The translations under genes were made by a program, and so were the position numbers. DNA of 8,408 nt from DATLYB01 sp964502525. GTDB lineage: Bacteria; Bacteroidota; Bacteroidia; Chitinophagales; CAIOSU01. This document shows, piece by piece, positions 1-6,107 of the stretch (position 1 is the first letter of the stretch; every line of letters starts with the position of its first letter). The stretch lies in the NCBI GenBank assembly GCA_964502525.1, contig CAZCXH010000197.1, positions 1 through 8,408 of the forward strand, given 5' to 3'. The notes below the pieces were generated by a model, which ran no database searches, was not told the DNA's origin, and worked only from the letters and a program-made list of their open reading frames with translations.

Positions 1-28
1 CGGGATAAGCAAATTGACAAAAAAGATC

Positions 29-41
29 GCCCCGCTGGGGC
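29..41. terminator. small GC hairpin, possible terminator of an upstream gene
   Basis: GCCCC-GCT-GGGGC forms a 5-bp stem with a 3-nt loop. On the + strand it is followed by TTGAATATTTT rather than a clean T run; on the - strand it would be followed by a run of six T. No gene ending next to it is visible, so the assignment is weak. Confidence 0.22.
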
Positions 42-82
42 TTGAATATTTTGACACTTTTTTTGGGGGCAATAAGCGGTTC

Positions 83-113
83 TTTGCGCTTTATCGTTTG
101 TGTATTAGCTTTG
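83..113 (+). promoter_or_regulatory. Bacteroidota-type promoter of the sdh operon (-33 TTTG, -7 TAGCTTTG)
   Basis: TTTG at 83-86 is followed by exactly 19 nt and then TAGCTTTG at 106-113. This fits the Bacteroidota primary sigma factor consensus TTTG-N19-21-TAnnTTTG. The -7 box ends 27 nt before the sdhC ATG, which gives a short leader. No other promoter this good is seen between here and sdhB, which fits a single transcript. Confidence 0.65.
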
Positions 114-140
114 TCGCGAAAAAAAAATTCCAAATTATAG

Positions 141-983
141 ATGTCAGAAGCCGCTCTCGCTTTCCGCAATCAGAAAAAATTCTTTCAGCATTTAAGGACA
201 GACAATTGGTGGATTGAGCCGGCATACGTGCTGTTCGGGTTCACCGCGTTTATTGTTTATACCACATGGGCTGCTTTACAGGGAAATCATTACTGGGTGG
301 GACCCATGGAAGGATTTGGCGGCTACCTTTCTCCTCTTTATTCGCCTCCATTATTTATTAAGGCAGGTGTTGAAGGTGGCGCCCCCGTGCATCATGCGTG
401 GATAGGCGGTTGGCCCTCCTGGTGGCCCGCATTCCTGCCTGCCTCGCCCGCCTTGTTCATCCTTGCTTTCCCGGGATTGTTCCGCTTCACCTGCTATTAT
501 TATCGTGGCGCGTATTACAAAGCGTTTGCCGGAACGCCTCCCGGATGCGCGGTCACAGGTATTCCTCAAAAGCCTTACAAGGGCGAAACAGGGTTGCTGC
601 TGTTCCAAAACCTCCACCGTTACGCGCTCTATTTCGCCATCATCTTCATTTTCATTTTGAGCTATGATGCCGTGCTCGCTTTCTTTCGGAATGGTGAATT
701 TGGCGTTGGTGTCGGCAGCATCATCTTGTTGCTGAATCCGATTTTCTTAGGAGCATACACTTTTGGTTGTCATGCGTGGCGGCATTTGGTTGGCGGAAAT
801 AAAGATTGTTTCAACTGCCAAAGCGGGTTGAGCAAAGCGAGATACAAAGGGTATCAAAGAGTGACCTGGCTGAATGAACGCCATAAGATGTTTGCATGGA
901 TCAGTTTGATTTGGGTAGGAAGCACGGACATCTATGTGAGGCTGGTTTCGATGGGGGTGATTCATGATTTGAATACATGGTGA
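141..983 (+). CDS. sdhC: succinate dehydrogenase/fumarate reductase membrane subunit, type F (Sdh1-like)
   Basis: This 280-residue protein anchors complex II in the inner membrane and passes electrons between the SdhB iron-sulfur clusters and quinone. About five hydrophobic segments are seen, near residues 28-46, 97-115, 160-182, 189-209 and 250-270. It is much longer than classical SdhC or SdhD and resembles the single membrane subunit of mycobacterial Sdh1 ('type F'), which has no haem and holds a membrane-embedded Rieske-type [2Fe-2S] cluster. Candidate ligands are C210, H211 and H215 (GCHAWRH), C223 and C226 (CFNC), and C118 and C136; I cannot say which four bind. The C-terminal part (WLNERHK...STDIYVRL) looks conserved with actinobacterial Sdh1 from memory. 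The ATG at 141 lies 27 nt after the promoter -7 box and has no clear Shine-Dalgarno. The family call is firm; the cofactor is inferred. Confidence 0.88.
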   Translation: MSEAALAFRNQKKFFQHLRTDNWWIEPAYVLFGFTAFIVYTTWAALQGNHYWVGPMEGFGGYLSPLYSPPLFIKAGVEGGAPVHHAWIGGWPSWWPAFLPASPALFILAFPGLFRFTCYYYRGAYYKAFAGTPPGCAVTGIPQKPYKGETGLLLFQNLHRYALYFAIIFIFILSYDAVLAFFRNGEFGVGVGSIILLLNPIFLGAYTFGCHAWRHLVGGNKDCFNCQSGLSKARYKGYQRVTWLNERHKMFAWISLIWVGSTDIYVRLVSMGVIHDLNTW

Positions 984-985
984 TT

Positions 986-1018
986 GTTAATCGGTTAATT
1001 CGTTAATTGGTTAATTGG
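986..1018 (+). repeat. left inverted-repeat arm (four 8-bp units)
   Basis: The arm reads as four consecutive 8-mers: GTTAATCG, GTTAATTC, GTTAATTG, GTTAATTG, then a final G. It is the exact reverse complement of 1410-1442. It starts 3 nt after the sdhC stop codon and ends 1 nt before the ATG of the enclosed gene, so it also occupies that gene's ribosome-binding region. Confidence 0.92.
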
Positions 1019-1019
1019 T

Positions 1020-1433
1020 ATGGAGACAAAATACACTTTGGGAAATTTGGAAGTCTATAATGAAGCCGAAAAATTATCGGATGAGATTTGGGAAATCGTG
1101 CAGCATTGGAAGTATTTTGAAAAAGATACTATAGGAAAGCAATTGGTTCGCGCTGCTGATTCCGTTTCTGCCAATATTGCGGAGGGATATGGTAGATATT
1201 TTTATAAGGAAAGCAAGCAGTTTTATTTCTTTGCGAGAGGTTCCATTCAGGAAACAAAATCATGGTTGGGAAAATGTAAAAGAAGAAGCATTATTGATTC
1301 GGCTAAGTGCGAAACCCTGATTAATCAGGCAGATACAATTCTCCGAAAGCTGAATGCATTTATCAAATTCATACGCGCTTCCAAAGCAGAACCCGAAACC
1401 ACCAATTATCCAATTAACCAATTAACGAATTAA
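1020..1433 (+). CDS. four-helix-bundle protein (23S rRNA intervening-sequence protein family)
   Basis: This 137-residue protein shows the hallmarks of the S23 / 23S_rRNA_IVP family (Pfam PF05635): an N-terminal LEVYNEAEKLSDEI helix, the signature QLVRAADSVSANIAEGYGR at residues 41-59, and a third helix with FARGSIQETKSWL near 71-83. The family folds as a small four-helix bundle. Its best-known genes lie inside intervening sequences of bacterial 23S rRNA, and a related fold serves as accessory protein (Avd) in diversity-generating retroelements. Its biochemical role is not established. The gene fills the inverted-repeat unit almost completely: the ATG lies next to the left arm, while the last residues (after about 130) and the stop codon are encoded by the right arm, so the arm is part of the reading frame. 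No reverse transcriptase or variable repeat is seen nearby. Confidence 0.9.
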   Translation: METKYTLGNLEVYNEAEKLSDEIWEIVQHWKYFEKDTIGKQLVRAADSVSANIAEGYGRYFYKESKQFYFFARGSIQETKSWLGKCKRRSIIDSAKCETLINQADTILRKLNAFIKFIRASKAEPETTNYPINQLTN

Positions 1434-1442
1434 CCGATTAAC
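1410..1442 (+). repeat. right inverted-repeat arm (mirror of 986-1018)
   Basis: Units CAATTAAC, CAATTAAC, GAATTAAC and CGATTAAC (1411-1442) mirror the left arm in exact reverse order with no mismatch over 33 bp. A further degenerate unit, CCAATTAT, lies at 1402-1409. The arm encodes the C-terminus and stop codon of the four-helix-bundle gene and ends directly before the sdhA GTG start at 1443. Confidence 0.92.
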
Positions 1443-3302
1443 GTGGACATTTCTGAAATACAAACAATCGAACATGACATCGTAGTCGTGGGTGCCGGTG
1501 GAGCAGGTTTGCGCGCAGCGATTGAATGCTCTGCAAAAGGCATGAACACCGGACTTGTCTGCAAATCCCTTTTAGGAAAAGCTCACACCGTGATGGCTGA
1601 AGGCGGCATGGCTGCGGCTCTTGCCAACACCGATGAGCGCGACCATTGGAAAATCCACTTCCGCGACACGATGCGCGGAGGAAAATTCATGAACCAGTGG
1701 CGCATGGCGCAACTCCACGCACAGCAAGCTCCCGCTCGCGTGAACGAACTGGAAGAGTGGGGCGCGGTATTCGACAGGACCAAAGACGGACTGATTTCAC
1801 AAAGAAATTTCGGAGGGCATCGCTATCCGCGCCTCGCCCATGTTGGCGACAGAACGGGATTGGAGATGATTCGCACACTGCAAGATCACGGCATCCACCA
1901 GGGATTTTCCGTTCACATGGAATGTACAGCTCTCGAAATTCTGAAAGACGGAGATAAAGTTGCCGGCTTGGTCGCCTATTGGCGGGAAACCGGACGCTTC
2001 GTGATTTTCAAATGCAGCGCGGTGATTTTCGCCACGGGCGGTGCGGGCAAAGCATGGAAAGTAACTTCCAACTCATGGGAATACACGGGCGATGGCTACG
2101 CGATGGCGTATGAAGCCGGGGCGGATTTGATGGATATGGAATTTACCCAATTCCATCCCACCGGAATGGTGTGGCCGCTTTCGGTGAAGGGAATTCTTGT
2201 GACGGAAGGTGTGCGTGGCGATGGAGGAATCCTTTTGAACAACAAAGGCGAGCGGTTCATGTTTAAATACATACCAGAAAGATTTGCTGCCGAAACAGCC
2301 GACTCGGAGGAGGAAGCCAACCGCTGGTTGCAGGGAGATAAATCAGCAAGGCGCCCACCGGAATTATTGACGCGAGATGTTGTTGCGCGTTCCATCAGGA
2401 ATGAAGTGAAAGAGGGCAGAGGCTCAGAACATGGTGGCGCTTATCTGGATATCGCCAACCGCCTTCCTGCAGAAGCGATTAAAAAGAAGTTGCCTTCCAT
2501 GTATCATCAATTCATGGAACTGGCAAGAGTGGATATTACCAAGACTCCGATGGAAGTGGGACCCACATTGCACTTCTTAATGGGAGGCATCCGCGTGAAT
2601 CCCGATTCGCAGATGTCAACCGTTCCGGGATTGTTTGCCTGCGGTGAATGTTCTGCAGGGATGCATGGCGCGAACCGTCTGGGCGGAAACTCATTGAGCG
2701 ATTTGGTCGTGTTCGGAAAGCTTGCGGGCGATGGCGCTGCCGCCTACGTGAAAGGATTGAGCGCGAAACCGAAAATCAGTTCCGGACAGGTGGATGATAT
2801 TATTAAAAATGCAACTGATATTCTGAACCGCGAAACAGGAACAAATCCCTATTTAATACATGAAGACTTGCAAAACGTGATGCAGGATAATGTCGGAATT
2901 ATGCGCGTTGAAAATGAAATGCTGAAAGCATTGGATGAGTTAGAGCGATTAAAGAAAGATGCCGCGAAAGTGAAAGCCGCAGGCACCAGTCAGTATAATC
3001 CCGGATGGCATGAAGCATTATCATTAAAATCAATGCTGATTACTTCCGAAGCCGTTACCCGTGCAGCCGTCACCCGCAAAGAAAGTCGTGGCGGTCACGC
3101 GCGTTTGGATTACGAAGGTGAAAAAGACGAATGGTCAAAATACAACATCGTGGTTCGTAAAGGCAAAGATGGCAAGATGCAGGTGGAGCAGGTATTGCGT
3201 GGAGAACCGGATGCAGAATTAAAACGGATTGCGAATTCAAAAATTGAAGATCTGGAAAAAGAGGTAGCTGAGGAGAAATCAAAACAAAAGGTGCCTGTCT
3301 GA
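1443..3302 (+). CDS. sdhA: succinate dehydrogenase/fumarate reductase flavoprotein subunit
   Basis: SdhA (619 residues) oxidises succinate to fumarate, or the reverse, with covalently bound FAD at the cytoplasmic face of complex II. Seen in order: the Rossmann motif GAGGAG at residues 17-22; KAHTVMAEGG with H48 as the expected FAD-linked histidine; FTQFHPT at 234-240; TEGVRGDGG at 254-262; TRD with R311; GPTLHF with H377; GECSAGMHGANRLGGNSL at 401-418; and the C-terminal ESRGGHARLDY at 547-557. Length and motifs indicate an intact enzyme. The start is GTG directly after the right inverted-repeat arm; no ATG lies between it and the FAD motif, and the N-terminus is of normal length. No Shine-Dalgarno is present because the upstream bases belong to the repeat. 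Sequence alone does not settle the direction of catalysis; the type F membrane partner favours succinate oxidation. Confidence 0.97.
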   Translation: MDISEIQTIEHDIVVVGAGGAGLRAAIECSAKGMNTGLVCKSLLGKAHTVMAEGGMAAALANTDERDHWKIHFRDTMRGGKFMNQWRMAQLHAQQAPARVNELEEWGAVFDRTKDGLISQRNFGGHRYPRLAHVGDRTGLEMIRTLQDHGIHQGFSVHMECTALEILKDGDKVAGLVAYWRETGRFVIFKCSAVIFATGGAGKAWKVTSNSWEYTGDGYAMAYEAGADLMDMEFTQFHPTGMVWPLSVKGILVTEGVRGDGGILLNNKGERFMFKYIPERFAAETADSEEEANRWLQGDKSARRPPELLTRDVVARSIRNEVKEGRGSEHGGAYLDIANRLPAEAIKKKLPSMYHQFMELARVDITKTPMEVGPTLHFLMGGIRVNPDSQMSTVPGLFACGECSAGMHGANRLGGNSLSDLVVFGKLAGDGAAAYVKGLSAKPKISSGQVDDIIKNATDILNRETGTNPYLIHEDLQNVMQDNVGIMRVENEMLKALDELERLKKDAAKVKAAGTSQYNPGWHEALSLKSMLITSEAVTRAAVTRKESRGGHARLDYEGEKDEWSKYNIVVRKGKDGKMQVEQVLRGEPDAELKRIANSKIEDLEKEVAEEKSKQKVPV

Positions 3303-3307
3303 TTAGA

Positions 3308-4720
3308 ATGGAGCGTATATTTTCGGTTGTCGCTTTCACAGTTATTACATTCCTGCTTCATGCACAACAACCCAATTGGGGTTGGGGTCCTGCAATTACT
3401 ACTTCGTTGAGCGGAACAACCCTCACTTGTTCGGCATTTGATCCGGTTTTAAGCACTACCAAAACAACCACCATCAATAGTGTGGATGATTTCATTAATA
3501 ATGAGGGAGTAGTTGCATGGGTTACTCCGGGAGGAACAGTAGGCGGTGTAACCTATGATATAAATCAGGGTTCATTTGAGCAAACCACTTTCAGTAACAA
3601 TTCGGGGAACATTATCCAAAATGAAGGTGGGGTGATTTCGTTTGTTTCATCAGCGGGAACTGTAGGAGGCGCTGTGTATGATCCTGCGCAAGAAAGCTGG
3701 GAATACACCACTTTTAGTAACAACTCCGGAAATACCGTCATTAATCGTGATGGGGTGATAGCTTTCGTTTCATCAGCGGGAACGGTGGGTGGTGCTGTGT
3801 ATGACCCTGCGCAAGAAAGCTGGGAATACACCACTTTTAGTAACAATTCCGGAAATACCGTCATTAATCGTGACGGGGTGATAGCTTTCGTTTCATCAGC
3901 GGGAACGGTGGGTGGTGCCATATATGACCCAGCGCAGCAAAGTTGGGAGTACACTACGTTCAGCAATAATTCAGGCAACAGTATTGTAAATCAAAATGGA
4001 GTGATTGCGTTCATCTCTTCAGCAGGTACCGTAGGAGGAGCCGCGTATGATCATAATGGACAGAGCTGGGATTATACTACTTTTTCAAATTCCAGCAATA
4101 ATACCAATCTGAGTATATCAGACGGCACCATAATCTGGAATTCCTCTTCGGGTACATCCAAGTATGGTTATGACAACGGTAATTGGTCAAGCAACGTGAA
4201 TACTGACCTTTCATGTAAAGTGTTTGCAGTCAACGCGGAGGATACAAAACACATTGCCTATCTATGGTGCCTGACCATTGGGGCTAATTCCTACTCGTAT
4301 AGCTGTGGGGATGGTCATACAGTTACAAGTAGATGGGCGTGGAAACAGTATGCCAGCGGAGGCAGTTACGGACCTTCTCTCGCCATTTTCAATTCATCAT
4401 CCAACTCTTCTTGCAGCGCGTCTTTGAATTTCGCTGTTACAAATGTTCCCGGCATATCCGCAGCAGATTTCTCAGTTTTCCCCAATCCTGCTTATTGCCA
4501 TGATGCGTTAAGGCTTAGCCTTTCTGAAAAGGCTCAGGCTGTCAGAATAACCGAACTTAACGGCAAGATTGTTTATGAAAATCAGTTTTCGCCTGTTTCA
4601 GGCAATGTATCTCTTGAACTAGACGGGGTAACCTTGTCAGCGGGCGTTTATTTTGTAGAGATCTATTTTGAAAATGGCGCAAAATCGGTTAAAAAATTTT
4701 TAGTGCATAACAAAGGATAA
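3308..4720 (+). CDS. T9SS-exported 41-residue-repeat protein of unknown function
   Basis: This 470-residue protein has three parts. Residues 1-20 form a signal peptide with hydrophobic core VVAFTVITFLL, cleaved probably near HAQ. Residues 67 to about 297 hold five clear repeats and one degenerate repeat of 41-42 residues, starting at 67, 108, 149, 190, 231 and 273 and centred on FVSSAGTVGGAVYD and SWEYTTFSNNSGN. The last ~85 residues, from FSVFPNP to VKKFLVHNKG, are a type A T9SS sorting domain. The protein is therefore expected to be exported and attached to the cell surface or released. The repeat length and strand-like pattern could suit a beta-propeller, but this is a guess. Cys residues at 303, 321, 333 and 369 may form disulfides. 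It lies 5 nt after sdhA and 5 nt before sdhB, and is presumably co-transcribed, although no link to succinate oxidation is known. Confidence 0.85.
   Translation: MERIFSVVAFTVITFLLHAQQPNWGWGPAITTSLSGTTLTCSAFDPVLSTTKTTTINSVDDFINNEGVVAWVTPGGTVGGVTYDINQGSFEQTTFSNNSGNIIQNEGGVISFVSSAGTVGGAVYDPAQESWEYTTFSNNSGNTVINRDGVIAFVSSAGTVGGAVYDPAQESWEYTTFSNNSGNTVINRDGVIAFVSSAGTVGGAIYDPAQQSWEYTTFSNNSGNSIVNQNGVIAFISSAGTVGGAAYDHNGQSWDYTTFSNSSNNTNLSISDGTIIWNSSSGTSKYGYDNGNWSSNVNTDLSCKVFAVNAEDTKHIAYLWCLTIGANSYSYSCGDGHTVTSRWAWKQYASGGSYGPSLAIFNSSSNSSCSASLNFAVTNVPGISAADFSVFPNPAYCHDALRLSLSEKAQAVRITELNGKIVYENQFSPVSGNVSLELDGVTLSAGVYFVEIYFENGAKSVKKFLVHNKG
3506..4123 (+). repeat. 123-bp tandem coding repeats (41 residues each)
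   Basis: Units begin at 3506, 3629, 3752, 3875 and 3998 (the last 126 bp), followed by a degenerate unit to about 4200. The units at 3629 and 3752 share a stretch of about 77 nt with two differences. The units at 3752 and 3875 share their first ~43 nt exactly. The outer units are much more diverged. This patchwork suggests recent duplication or gene conversion in the centre of the array. Confidence 0.9.
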
Positions 4721-4725
4721 AAAAT

Positions 4726-5460
4726 ATGAGCAAGCAAACCTTCCGTATCCTGCGAGGCGATAAAAACACTGCCGAATTCAAAACCTATGAAGTGAAGGTG
4801 GATGAAGGCATGGTGGTGCTGGATGTGCTGTTCCGTATCCAGGCGGAGCAGGCAAACGACATGGCAATCCGCTGGAATTGCAAGGCGGGCAAGTGCGGCT
4901 CGTGCAGCATGGAAATCAACGGCAAGCCCCGTCTCGGCTGCATGACGCGCATGAGCGATTTTTCACCGGAGGAAACGATTACAGTTACTCCGGTTAAAAC
5001 TTTTCCCGTCATCAAAGATTTAGTCACTGACGTAAGCTGGAACTACGAGCAGAACAAACGTATCGCTCCTTTCAAGCCCAACCCGAAAGCAAAAGGAAAA
5101 GACGGAAAGTACCGCATGAATCAGGACAGCGTGGAGCGTGTTCAGGAGTTCAGGAAATGTATTGAATGTTATTTATGCCAGAACGTGTGCCACGTTCTCC
5201 GCGACCAGGACAGGAAAGATGCTTTCGTTGGACCCCGCTTTATGATTCGCCTTGCCAGTTTAGAAATGCACCCGTTGGATACTGCCGACCGCATCCCGCA
5301 AATCAAAAACGAATACGGCTCAGGCTATTGCAACATCAACAAATGCTGTACGGTTGTTTGCCCTGAACATATCCAAATTACCGATAACGGCATCATCCCG
5401 CTGAAAGAAAGAGTGGTGGACAGGTACTACGACCCGATAGCGAAGATTTTCAGAAAGTGA
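4726..5460 (+). CDS. sdhB: succinate dehydrogenase/fumarate reductase iron-sulfur subunit
   Basis: SdhB (244 residues) carries electrons between SdhA and the membrane subunit through three iron-sulfur clusters. The N-terminal plant-type ferredoxin domain has C52, C57, C60 and C72 ([2Fe-2S]). The C-terminal bacterial ferredoxin-type domain has CIECYLCQNVC with C145, C148, C151 and C155, and a last set with C202, C207 or C208, and C212 followed by P. All expected ligands are present, so the protein appears functional. The ATG lies 5 nt after the stop of the repeat protein; GGA at 4715-4717 may act as a weak ribosome-binding site. It is the last gene of the operon; no strong terminator hairpin follows. 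Confidence 0.96.
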   Translation: MSKQTFRILRGDKNTAEFKTYEVKVDEGMVVLDVLFRIQAEQANDMAIRWNCKAGKCGSCSMEINGKPRLGCMTRMSDFSPEETITVTPVKTFPVIKDLVTDVSWNYEQNKRIAPFKPNPKAKGKDGKYRMNQDSVERVQEFRKCIECYLCQNVCHVLRDQDRKDAFVGPRFMIRLASLEMHPLDTADRIPQIKNEYGSGYCNINKCCTVVCPEHIQITDNGIIPLKERVVDRYYDPIAKIFRK

Positions 5461-5500
5461 GATAGAATAATTCCCGCTTAGCCTTTCTATATTACGACTG

Positions 5501-5620
5501 ATGCCAAGGCTCATTCCGGTAGTCTGCCTCTCGCTTATTCCGTTTGCCCATGCGTTCCTTGCTGGATCCTTGTACAGTCCATCCGGTTTCCAAGCAAAGC
5601 TAAAACAGAAAATAGAATGA
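5501..5620 (+). CDS. possible 39-residue hydrophobic small protein
   Basis: An ATG-started frame encodes MPRLIPVVCLSLIPFAHAFL followed by a polar tail ending QKIE. The first ~20 residues look like a signal peptide or membrane helix with an A-H-A cleavage-like site. It lies 40 nt after sdhB without a visible ribosome-binding site. A frame of this length can easily arise by chance, and no family is recognised. Confidence 0.15.
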   Translation: MPRLIPVVCLSLIPFAHAFLAGSLYSPSGFQAKLKQKIE

Positions 5621-5635
5621 TAACTTTGATTACTA

Positions 5636-5803
5636 ATGAGAACCATTCAACTTTCAGTTACCGATACTGATTACAAGCGGTATTTCAGCAGGCGTAAAAA
5701 ACTTTCTTTTAACGACCTGCGCGAGAAAATACTTGCCATTGCATTTTGCTTTCTTGCGGACGTACATCAGCAATTCCCTGCCTGCCGGTGTTCGGTCATC
5801 TAA
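5636..5803 (+). pseudogene. possible antitoxin remnant (55 codons)
   Basis: The frame begins MRTIQLSVTDTDYKRYFS and continues KKLSFNDLREKI. This resembles the N-terminus of small Bacteroidota antitoxins, which often start with a 'MKTIxLxIxDxDYxxY' pattern followed by 'FxDLxEKI'. The remainder (from about residue 35) is Cys- and Phe-rich and unlike that family, so the gene may be truncated or shifted. The resemblance is from memory only. Confidence 0.25.
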
Positions 5804-5817
5804 TTCTCACCCGCCCG

Positions 5818-5889
5818 ATGAAAAAGCCCGTTGATTTTGACAAAGCGATGGACCGGATTATGACTTCTTTGAAAAAAGAATCTGCTTAA
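5818..5889 (+). other. 23-codon ORF or gene tail before the first toxin-antitoxin pair
   Basis: ATG at 5818 opens a short, charged frame (KKPVDFDKAMDRIM, ending KKESA) that stops at 5887. The same frame is also open upstream for about 19 codons, so it could be the tail of a broken gene rather than a start. No family is recognised. Confidence 0.15.
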
Positions 5890-5899
5890 GCTAATTTCG
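5868..5899 (+). promoter_or_regulatory. possible Bacteroidota promoter for the first toxin-antitoxin pair
   Basis: TTTG at 5868-5871, a 20-nt spacer and TAATTTCG at 5892-5899 match the TTTG-N19-21-TAnnTTTG consensus with one mismatch. The -7 box ends 25 nt before the antitoxin ATG, a spacing like that before sdhC. Confidence 0.38.
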
Positions 5900-5924
5900 T
5901 ATCTCAGTTAGAATCCAAGCAAAC

Positions 5925-6107
5925 ATGAAACGCGAAAAAGCAATTGAAGCCGTTAACGAACTTCCCAAAGAATTCGATTTAGATGAACTTTTCGAGCGGC
6001 TCTTGTTTATTGAAAAGGTCGAAAAAGGTTTGAAACAAGCAAAAGCGGGAAAAACGATTCCCCACAAAAAAGTGATGAATGAATTTCAAAGGAAATGGGC
6101 AAAATAA
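5925..6107 (+). CDS. antitoxin of a RelE/ParE-type toxin-antitoxin pair
   Basis: This 60-residue, highly charged helical protein reads KREKAIEAVNELPKEFDLDELFERLLFIEKVEKGL, then a linker and the tail GKTIPHKKVMNEFQRKW. It resembles small Bacteroidota antitoxins paired with RelE/ParE toxins, in which the C-terminal helix wraps the toxin. No separate DNA-binding domain is obvious. Its last 13 nt overlap the start of the toxin frame at 6095, the usual tight arrangement for translational coupling. A possible promoter ends 25 nt before the ATG. It is intact although its toxin frame is broken. Confidence 0.72.
   Translation: MKREKAIEAVNELPKEFDLDELFERLLFIEKVEKGLKQAKAGKTIPHKKVMNEFQRKWAK

Larger units (their letters stand above)
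986..1442 (+). mobile_element. 457-bp inverted-repeat-bounded unit carrying a four-helix-bundle gene
   Basis: A perfect 33-bp inverted repeat (986-1018 and 1410-1442) encloses one gene (1020-1433). The unit sits exactly between the sdhC stop and the sdhA GTG start; without it the two genes would be 2 nt apart (TGA-TT-GTG). No target-site duplication is evident, and no transposase is encoded. In the transcript the arms would form a 33-bp stem plus one U-G pair (985:1443), with the whole gene in the loop. This recalls 23S rRNA intervening sequences, whose ends pair and are cut by RNase III, and which sometimes encode this same protein family. That it moved, and how, is inferred from structure and placement. 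Confidence 0.6.
5461..5924. other. 464-bp gene-poor region after the sdh operon
   Basis: No gene of recognisable family fills this interval, and I see no tRNA, CRISPR or clear terminator. It holds three short + strand ORFs (listed separately) and a possible promoter for the first toxin-antitoxin pair. It may be a zone of decayed small genes. Confidence 0.5.

Noticed and set aside
14..217. Open frame of 67 codons overlapping the promoter and start of sdhC
   Set aside because: It runs across the promoter boxes and overlaps the well-supported sdhC in another frame; its translation has no recognisable pattern.
1020..1433. Accessory gene (Avd) of a diversity-generating retroelement
   Set aside because: The fold family is related, but no reverse transcriptase, template repeat or variable repeat is visible; the 41-residue repeats downstream show mixed silent and coding changes rather than adenine-specific variation.
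986..1442. CRISPR array or rRNA fragment suggested by the short repeats and the 'S23' protein name
   Set aside because: The 8-bp units are contiguous without spacers and no cas gene is present; no rRNA-like sequence flanks the unit, only sdhC and sdhA.
3565..3978. Antisense open frame with repeated translation across the repeat array
   Set aside because: Its periodicity is only the mirror of the 123-bp coding repeats of the T9SS protein; it has no independent start signals or family pattern.
3506..4123. Tandem DNA repeats as a non-coding minisatellite
   Set aside because: The 123-bp period keeps the reading frame, and the outer units conserve the protein pattern more than the DNA, so they are coding repeats.
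5320..5646. Antisense frame of 108 codons over the end of sdhB and the following spacer
   Set aside because: Nearly half lies opposite sdhB, and its translation shows no family pattern or upstream signals.
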